Positions 7,320 to 11,925 of a stretch of 11,925 bases of DNA are shown here, in pieces. Below the pieces are notes generated by a model. That model saw only the letters and a list, made by a program, of their open reading frames with translations, made no database searches and was not told the DNA's origin. The DNA is from an uncultured Thermoleophilia bacterium (GTDB lineage: Bacteria; Actinomycetota; Thermoleophilia; Gaiellales; F1-60-MAGs149). The position numbers were made by a program, and so were the translations under genes. Position 1 is the first letter of the stretch, and each line of letters opens with the position of its first letter. The stretch spans positions 1 to 11,925 of the forward strand of contig CADCWC010000007.1 in assembly GCA_902806305.1 (NCBI GenBank). Reading direction: 5' to 3'.

Positions 7320-7337
7320 AACGATTACGTAATCGTT
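7320..7337. promoter_or_regulatory. Perfect 18-bp palindromic operator, possibly LacI-type
   Basis: The sequence AACGATTACGTAATCGTT is its own reverse complement over all 18 bases, and the symmetry ends exactly there. It is strikingly AT-rich against its surroundings. An even-length palindrome with a central CpG is the usual shape of LacI-family operators, which commonly control actinobacterial sugar-importer and glycosidase operons. This assignment is by shape only: no regulator of that family is in the window, and the only regulator present is a partial MarR-type gene, whose family also binds palindromes. Its place ahead of the dehydrogenase-hydrolase unit suggests substrate-induced derepression. 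Confidence 0.65.
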
Positions 7338-7356
7338 TCGCCAGGTCGCGGGACTG

Positions 7357-8688
7357 TCAAGCACGGTGGCCCCTCGGCGCCGTCGGGGACAGGACGCGGA
7401 CGCCGTGGGCAGGGAGCTCGACGGCGACGCACCCGTCGGCTCGCATCCGGGCCCCGTTCCCGTCGAGGTGGTCGACGAACGCCTCACGGGAGCCGCCGGA
7501 CGCGGCCACGGCCAGGGTCACCTCGACCGCGTCACCGCCGAAGTTGAGCACGACCAGCACCGGCCCGCCCTCGCCCCCCGGCCGCAGATAGCCGTACACC
7601 GCGTCGGAGCCATCGACGTCGACGGCGCTCCAGGCGTCGGACCGCAGCGCCGGGAGCTCGTGCCGGAGCGCGATCATCCGCCGCCACCAGGCCCGGAGCT
7701 CCTGGTCGCCGTCCCAGTCGAGCGGCCCCCCGCCGTCGTAGGGCTGGTAGGCGAGCGCCGACTCGTCGCCGGTGAAGAGGCACGGGATGCCGGGGAGTGT
7801 GAGCAGGAGCGCCGCCGCGACCCGCGTCAGTCCGCGCTCGTGCACCGCGGCGAACCGCGGACCCGTGTCGTTGTTGGCCAGGAACCGGAGGACCCGGGCG
7901 CCCGGCGGGTAGCCGCGGCCGTCGTTCGTGAGCGCGGCGTGCAGCCGCACGACGAGTCCGTCCGGCGCGTCGAAGACGTCGTGCCAGGCCCACTGTCCGA
8001 GTTCGTCCGTCCAGTCGTAGGCCGCGTCGAAGCCGTGGCCGACGTAGGACGGATCGCGCGCGGACGCCTCCGCGATCAGGGCCACGTCGGGCTTGAGCGC
8101 CTTCAGCTCCCGCCGCCAGACCGGCCAGAAGTCCGGCGCGCGCGCCTGCACGCCCCAGGCCACGTCGACGCGATAGCCGTCCACGTCGAACTCCTGGATC
8201 CAGTGGCGGGACGCCTCGAGGATGTGCTCGCGCACGGCCGGGTGGGCGAAGTTCACGTTCGGCAGGTTCGTCCAGCCGAAGTAGTGCGTCGGCCGACCGG
8301 CGGCGTCGCGGTCGTACCAGTCCCAGTACGGGGAGTCCCGCCCGCGGGCCTCGGCGTCCCGGAAGAACGGGTGCTCGTCCGACGTGTGGTTCGGGACCAC
8401 GTCGAGCAGCACCCGGATCCCCCGGCCGTGCGCCTGTCGGACGAGCTCGCGGAGGTCGTCCTCGGTCCCGTGGCGCGGGTCGAGCGCGAGGTGGTCGGTG
8501 ACCGCGTAGCCGTAGTCGCCCGCCGGTGACCGGGCGATCGGCGACAGCCACAGGCCGGTGACGCCCAGGTCGGCGAGGTCGGGCAGCCGCGCGGTGACGC
8601 TGCGCAGCCCCTCGGGTCCGAAGCGGTTCGGGATGACGCCGTAGAGGACGGCGTCCCTGAGCCAGGCCGGGGCGTCGACCGCCGTCAG
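7357..8688 (-). CDS. GH13 alpha-amylase-family glycosidase, probable CTG start
   Basis: A cytoplasmic 443-residue GH13 enzyme that hydrolyses or transfers alpha-glucosidic bonds, probably on imported maltodextrin-like or alpha-glucoside substrates. The barrel begins at AVLYGVIPNRFG (13-24). Conserved regions follow: DVVPNHTS (96-103), LPNVNF (142-147), GYRVDVAWG (171-179, D175 nucleophile), LIAEAS (204-209, E207 acid/base) and FLANNDTG (269-276, D274 stabiliser; the usual NHD reads NND). A C-terminal beta domain (about 350-435) ends the protein. No signal peptide is seen. The start is odd: no in-frame ATG, GTG or TTG lies ahead of the barrel. The first is a GTG at 8412, inside conserved region I's strand, which would delete the first barrel elements. 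The CTG at 8688 overlaps the permease TGA (CTGA) and is chosen for that reason; only a weak GGCGGG precedes it. Family and catalytic residues are firm, the start is tentative. Confidence 0.87.
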   Translation of the reverse strand: MTAVDAPAWLRDAVLYGVIPNRFGPEGLRSVTARLPDLADLGVTGLWLSPIARSPAGDYGYAVTDHLALDPRHGTEDDLRELVRQAHGRGIRVLLDVVPNHTSDEHPFFRDAEARGRDSPYWDWYDRDAAGRPTHYFGWTNLPNVNFAHPAVREHILEASRHWIQEFDVDGYRVDVAWGVQARAPDFWPVWRRELKALKPDVALIAEASARDPSYVGHGFDAAYDWTDELGQWAWHDVFDAPDGLVVRLHAALTNDGRGYPPGARVLRFLANNDTGPRFAAVHERGLTRVAAALLLTLPGIPCLFTGDESALAYQPYDGGGPLDWDGDQELRAWWRRMIALRHELPALRSDAWSAVDVDGSDAVYGYLRPGGEGGPVLVVLNFGGDAVEVTLAVAASGGSREAFVDHLDGNGARMRADGCVAVELPAHGVRVLSPTAPRGHRA

Positions 8689-9695
8689 CCCTTGATCCCG
8701 CCGAGCGTGATGCCCTTGACCAGCTGCCGCTGGAACAGCACGAACACGATCAGGACCGGGATCGTGGCCAGCACGCCGCCCGCCATCAGCAGGTCCCAGG
8801 CGGGCCGGTTCTTGACCGAGAAGAGCGCCATGCCGAGCGGCACCGTGTAGAGATCGGGATTCGAGATCAGGATCAGCGGCCCGAACAGGTCCTCCCACAC
8901 GTAGATGAAGGTGAAGATGCCGGACGCTCCGAGCGCCGGCTTGGTGAGCGGCAGCACGACCGTCCAGAAGACGCGGAACTCGCTCGCACCGTCCACGCGC
9001 GCGGCGTCGAGGTACTCGTCGGAGATCCCTCGCATGTACTGGCGCAGGAAGAAGATCGTCCAGGCGCTGACGACGCCGGGGATGATCAGCCCGTAGTACG
9101 AGTCGAGCCAGCCGTGCCCGCCCTGGCCGAACAGGTCGTTGCCCCCGAAGAGCGGGATGTGGCGGAGGATGATGTACCAGGGGATCAGCGTCACCTGGGC
9201 CGGGATCATCATCGTGGCCAGGAACAGCAGGAAGATGCGGTCCCGGCCGCGGAACCGCCGCTTCGCGAAGGCGTACGCGGCGAGCGAGCAGAAGAACAGC
9301 TGCAGGACCGTCACCGAGCCGGCCACGAACAGGCCGTTCCCGAACCAGCGCAGGATGTTCGCCGACTCGTCCCGTGTCGCCTCGATCGCGCCGGGGAACA
9401 GGAAGCGGCGGTAGTTGTCGAGGCTCGGGTCGATCGGGATCCAGTGCGGCGGGAACGAGAAGATGTCCCCGAGGTCCTGCAGCGAGGCCGACACCATCCA
9501 CAGGAGCGGCGCGATGAAGATCAGCGAGCCGAGCGTGAGGACGGCGTAGAGGACGACCCGTCCGAACACATGACGGGCGGTCTGTCCAGGCGTCCGCCGC
9601 CGCCGAGGTCGTGGGGCCAGGCCGGCCGGCACCGGAACCGGCCCGCTCGTGTTGATGGCCGGCCCGACCGGTGCGCCGGGGGTCTTGATCGCCAC
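8685..9695 (-). CDS. Carbohydrate ABC transporter permease, MalG type
   Basis: A 336-residue inner-membrane subunit of a CUT1-type sugar importer. A Pro/Arg-rich cytoplasmic leader (1-45) precedes about six membrane segments: roughly 47-70, 119-144, 153-178, 200-220, 254-278 and 303-322. The EAA loop that docks onto the ATPase is EYLDAARVDGASEFRVFWTVVLPL (residues 227-250), and the C-terminal GGIKG is the typical MalG-type ending. Its partner is the MalF-type permease just upstream. The GTG start has GGAG seven bases ahead (9703-9706) that overlaps the upstream permease's stop, separated by 11 nt from the next start. At its 3' end the TGA overlaps the proposed CTG of the GH13 gene. The solute cannot be named from sequence; the neighbouring GH13 and GH106-like enzymes suggest an oligosaccharide or glycoside. 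Confidence 0.93.
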   Translation of the reverse strand: MAIKTPGAPVGPAINTSGPVPVPAGLAPRPRRRRTPGQTARHVFGRVVLYAVLTLGSLIFIAPLLWMVSASLQDLGDIFSFPPHWIPIDPSLDNYRRFLFPGAIEATRDESANILRWFGNGLFVAGSVTVLQLFFCSLAAYAFAKRRFRGRDRIFLLFLATMMIPAQVTLIPWYIILRHIPLFGGNDLFGQGGHGWLDSYYGLIIPGVVSAWTIFFLRQYMRGISDEYLDAARVDGASEFRVFWTVVLPLTKPALGASGIFTFIYVWEDLFGPLILISNPDLYTVPLGMALFSVKNRPAWDLLMAGGVLATIPVLIVFVLFQRQLVKGITLGGIKG

Positions 9696-9706
9696 GTCTC
9701 AGCTCC

Positions 9707-10672
9707 TCACAGGATGTCGTAGCGGCGCGAGAGCCGGAACTGGAGGACGGTGAACGTCAGCAGGAGCGCGAACAGCACGTACGAGATCGCCGACGCGTAG
9801 CCCATGTCGAAGTACTTGAAGCCGTTCTGGTAGATGTAGTACGCGATGGTGGTCGTGCGGTCGAGCGGCCCGCCGTTCGTCATCACGAAGATCTGCGCGA
9901 AGATCTGGAACGAGCCGATCACGCCGACCACGAACAGGAAGGCGGTGGTCGGGCCGAGCATCGGGAACGTGATGTAGCGCAGGCGGTGCCACGGCCCGGC
10001 GCCGTCGACCTTGGCGGCGTCGTAGAGGTCCTCGGAGATGCCCTGGAGCCCCGCCAGGTAGAGGATCATCGTCCCGCCCGCGCCCGCCCAGACGCTCATC
10101 AGGATGATCGCCGGCATGGCCAGGTTCGGGTCGGCGAGCCAGAGCAACGGGTCGTCGATGATCCCGAGCTTGTCCAGGTAGTAGTTCATCAACCCGTAGT
10201 CGCCGTTGTAGATCCACTTCCAGATGATCGCGGCGATCACGAAGGGCGTGATCGAGGGGAAGAAGAACAGCGCCCGGAACATGCCGCGGGCGCGCATCTC
10301 CTTGTTCAGGAGCAGCGCCAGGAACAGTCCGACGATCATGCCGAGCGGCACGGACAGGAACGTGTAGTACGCGGTGTTGACGAGCGCCCGGCCGAAGCGC
10401 GGGTCGTCGGCCAGGTCGCGGTAGTTCTCGAGCCCGACGAACGGCCGCTCGTCGCTGACGAGCTCCCAGTCCCGGAAGCTGATCCAGAACGAGAACACGA
10501 TCGCGAAGACCGTGAAGACCAGGATCATCAGCAGCCCGGGCGCGATGAACGCGTAGGCCGACCAGGTCTTCCGCAGCTCGTGCAGCAGCCCGGTCGGGCG
10601 CCTCGACGCGCCGCCTCCCGGGCGCCCCGCGGTGGGGGCGCCCGGGATGGTGGCCTGTGACTTGACGGCCAC
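9707..10672 (-). CDS. Carbohydrate ABC transporter permease, MalF type
   Basis: A 321-residue membrane subunit pairing with the MalG-type protein. After a 36-residue Gly/Pro-rich cytoplasmic leader come about six membrane segments: roughly 39-66, 98-122, 132-155, 185-208, 240-263 and 291-311. The EAA loop reads EDLYDAAKVDGAGPWHRLRYITFPML (residues 214-239, Gly at 224), the standard contact to the ATPase. The periplasmic loop of MalF from enteric bacteria is lacking, as in other Gram-positive homologues. The GTG start follows the binding-protein stop by eight bases; no Shine-Dalgarno is visible, so translation is probably coupled to the upstream gene. Family and role are secure. An alternative start within the low-complexity leader cannot be excluded. 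Confidence 0.93.
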   Translation of the reverse strand: MAVKSQATIPGAPTAGRPGGGASRRPTGLLHELRKTWSAYAFIAPGLLMILVFTVFAIVFSFWISFRDWELVSDERPFVGLENYRDLADDPRFGRALVNTAYYTFLSVPLGMIVGLFLALLLNKEMRARGMFRALFFFPSITPFVIAAIIWKWIYNGDYGLMNYYLDKLGIIDDPLLWLADPNLAMPAIILMSVWAGAGGTMILYLAGLQGISEDLYDAAKVDGAGPWHRLRYITFPMLGPTTAFLFVVGVIGSFQIFAQIFVMTNGGPLDRTTTIAYYIYQNGFKYFDMGYASAISYVLFALLLTFTVLQFRLSRRYDIL

Positions 10673-10680
10673 CGTCGGGG

Positions 10681-11925
10681 TCAGTCGGCGCGCCGGAGGA
10701 TCTGCTGCGCCTCGGCCGCGGCCGCGTCGAGCGCCTCGGAACCGGTCTGCTCACCGTACAGCGCGCGGCCGAGCTCGCGGTTGAGGGCCTCCTCGATCTT
10801 CGGCGCGTTCGGGTTCGAGCCGGTCTCCTCCGGACCGCACTTCATCGCCTCGGCGAAGCCCTTGAGGATCGGCTTCTTCGCGAACGTGGCCGGGTCCTCG
10901 AGCATCGACTTGACCGGGGGCAGCAGCGTGCTGGCCGGCGCGCCGACGGTGTAGAGCTTCATGTTCTCCGGGCGCGACAGGTACTCGACCCACATCCAGG
11001 CCGCGTCCTTGTTCTTCGAGTCGTCGAAGACCACGAGGTTGTCGCCGGCGATCGTCGTGCCGCACTTGTCGCCCTCGGGCAGCGGGGCGGCGCTCCACTT
11101 GCCGTTGATCTTCGGGAACTCGTCACCGAGGACGCCCGCGAACCAGGCACCCGCGACGTACATCGCCACGGTGCCGTTGGCGAAGGCCACTCGACCGTCG
11201 TACGAGTTCGAGTTCAGGTAGTCCTTCGGCGCGTACTTCGCGAGACCGACGTAGAAGTCGGCGGCGCGCTTGCCCTCCTCGCTGTTGATGACGACCTCCT
11301 GGCCGTCCTGCGAGAGGACGTCGCCGCCGACCTGGTACAGCCAGGGGTAGAAGTAGTAGGCCGACTCGGGCGCGAACAGGATCGTGCCGTACTGCTTCTT
11401 CTCGGGCACGGTCAGCTTCTGGGCCGCGGCCTCGAACTCCTCCCACGTCTTCGGCGGCTCGGCGATGCCCGCGGCCTCGAACAGGTCGGTGCGGTAGAAG
11501 AGGCCGGTCGACTCGCCGGCGAAGGGCAGTGCGTACATGCTGTCCTCGAACACGGCCGTCTGCTTGAAGGCCTCGACGTAGTCGTCGGCCTTCACGACCT
11601 TGCTCCCGGCGATGTAGTCGTCGAGGTCGACGAGCGCACCGCGCTGCGCGTAGTCGGCCACGGTGAAGCCGTTCACGTAGGCCGCGTCCGGAGCGTTGCC
11701 GCCCGCGATCTGCGTCGTCAGCTTCTGGTCGATCGCCTCGGCCGGGGTGTTCTCGAACTTGATCGTGATGTTGGGATGGAGCTTCTTGAAGTCCTTCGCC
11801 ATCTTCTGGATCTCCGCTCCCTGGCCGATCCAGGACGCGAACCGGACAGTGACGGGCTCGGTCGGCTCGACCGGCGTGGTCCCGGCCGGCGCGGCGGTCG
11901 TGCCGCCCTCCGCGGCCGACGTCGC
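10681..11925 (-). CDS. Carbohydrate ABC transporter substrate-binding protein, 5' end outside window
   Basis: The extracytoplasmic solute-binding protein (family 1, MalE-like) of the importer. The reading frame stays open to the right edge, so the true start and signal peptide or lipobox are not visible; 414 residues are seen. The visible N-terminus is a Thr/Ala/Pro-rich linker (ATSAAEGGTTAAPAG) like that behind the lipid-anchored Cys of actinobacterial lipoproteins. The first strand VTVRFASW follows, then FKKLHPNITIKFE, and mid-protein motifs of the family such as YALPFAGESTGLFYRTDLFEAAG and TWEEFEAAAQKL. A later stretch has FANGTVAMYVAGAWFAG, and AAWMWVEYLSRPENM is the usual C-lobe helix. 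Trp and Tyr residues probably line the sugar site (for example YYFYPWLYQ). It heads the operon, eight nt before the MalF-type gene. Ligand unknown. Confidence 0.93.
   Translation of the reverse strand, partial: ATSAAEGGTTAAPAGTTPVEPTEPVTVRFASWIGQGAEIQKMAKDFKKLHPNITIKFENTPAEAIDQKLTTQIAGGNAPDAAYVNGFTVADYAQRGALVDLDDYIAGSKVVKADDYVEAFKQTAVFEDSMYALPFAGESTGLFYRTDLFEAAGIAEPPKTWEEFEAAAQKLTVPEKKQYGTILFAPESAYYFYPWLYQVGGDVLSQDGQEVVINSEEGKRAADFYVGLAKYAPKDYLNSNSYDGRVAFANGTVAMYVAGAWFAGVLGDEFPKINGKWSAAPLPEGDKCGTTIAGDNLVVFDDSKNKDAAWMWVEYLSRPENMKLYTVGAPASTLLPPVKSMLEDPATFAKKPILKGFAEAMKCGPEETGSNPNAPKIEEALNRELGRALYGEQTGSEALDAAAAEAQQILRRAD

Larger units (their letters stand above)
7242..7356 (-). promoter_or_regulatory. 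Intergenic regulatory region ahead of the dehydrogenase gene
   Basis: This is the only gap longer than 30 bp in the window. It lies between the GH13 stop and the dehydrogenase GTG and carries the 18-bp palindrome, an AT-rich island in otherwise GC-rich sequence, about 80 bp ahead of the start. A promoter for the left half is expected here. No convincing -35/-10 pair can be assigned by eye. A short inverted repeat (ggcgag g ctcgcc, 7294-7306) lies between operator and start. CGCCAGG occurs on both sides of the palindrome (7311-7317 and 7339-7345, plus strand). No clear terminator for the upstream operon was seen, so read-through is possible. Confidence 0.55.

Noticed and set aside
7311..7345. 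CGCCAGG direct repeats flanking the palindrome as a mobile-element target duplication
   Set aside because: Only seven bases each, no transposase or terminal inverted repeats between them, and the enclosed 21 bp is essentially the operator.
3210..7547. Very long plus-strand open frame (about 1445 codons) opposite the GH106-like and dehydrogenase genes
   Set aside because: It is rich in Arg, Val, Asp and Glu with no domain motifs, and it mirrors the codon bias of the minus-strand genes. In GC-rich DNA such antisense frames stay open by chance.
8689..9501. Upstream in-frame extension of the GH13 reading frame through the MalG-type permease gene
   Set aside because: The extension is the permease sequence read in another frame (Arg/Pro-rich). 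The permease frame has a clear family match and GGIKG ending.

Overview
The window is very GC-rich (roughly 70% by eye). It has frequent GTG starts and tightly packed, overlapping genes, and its proteins look actinobacterial. A high-GC actinomycete is the best guess; a deeply branching soil lineage such as Thermoleophilia is possible, but the sequence alone does not prove it. All nine recognisable genes lie on the minus strand, so transcription runs from the right edge to the left edge. No RNA gene, insertion sequence, integrase, CRISPR array or phage gene was seen.

Right half, in order of transcription: a carbohydrate ABC importer made of a substrate-binding lipoprotein (N-terminus cut by the window edge) and two MalF/MalG-type permeases, then a signal-less GH13 alpha-glucosidase/amylase-like enzyme. 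These four genes are spaced by 8 nt or less or overlap, so they are almost certainly one operon. No ATPase gene is present. The GH13 gene has no ATG, GTG or TTG that would give a complete barrel; a CTG overlapping the permease stop is the best start.

The only substantial intergenic gap (7242-7356, 115 bp) holds a perfect 18-bp palindrome, AACGATTACGTAATCGTT. It looks like an operator, possibly of the LacI type, and probably controls a second promoter.

Left half, in order of transcription: a zinc-type medium-chain dehydrogenase, a 1133-residue GH106-like glycoside hydrolase without a signal peptide, a small ureidoglycolate-lyase-like cupin, a 455-residue ferritin-like (probable di-iron) protein, a PIG-L/LmbE-type deacetylase, and the start of a MarR-type regulator cut by the left edge. 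The first five are joined by 0-14 nt junctions and are likely translationally coupled.

Taken together this looks like an import-and-degrade locus for an unusual glycoside or glycoconjugate. The importer brings in an oligosaccharide or glycoside, the two cytoplasmic hydrolases cut it, and the dehydrogenase, cupin, ferritin-like protein and deacetylase process the released sugar or aglycone. The hydrolase, importer and dehydrogenase roles rest on family motifs. The joint pathway, and above all the oxidative role of the ferritin-like protein, is inference and is the part most likely to be undescribed.
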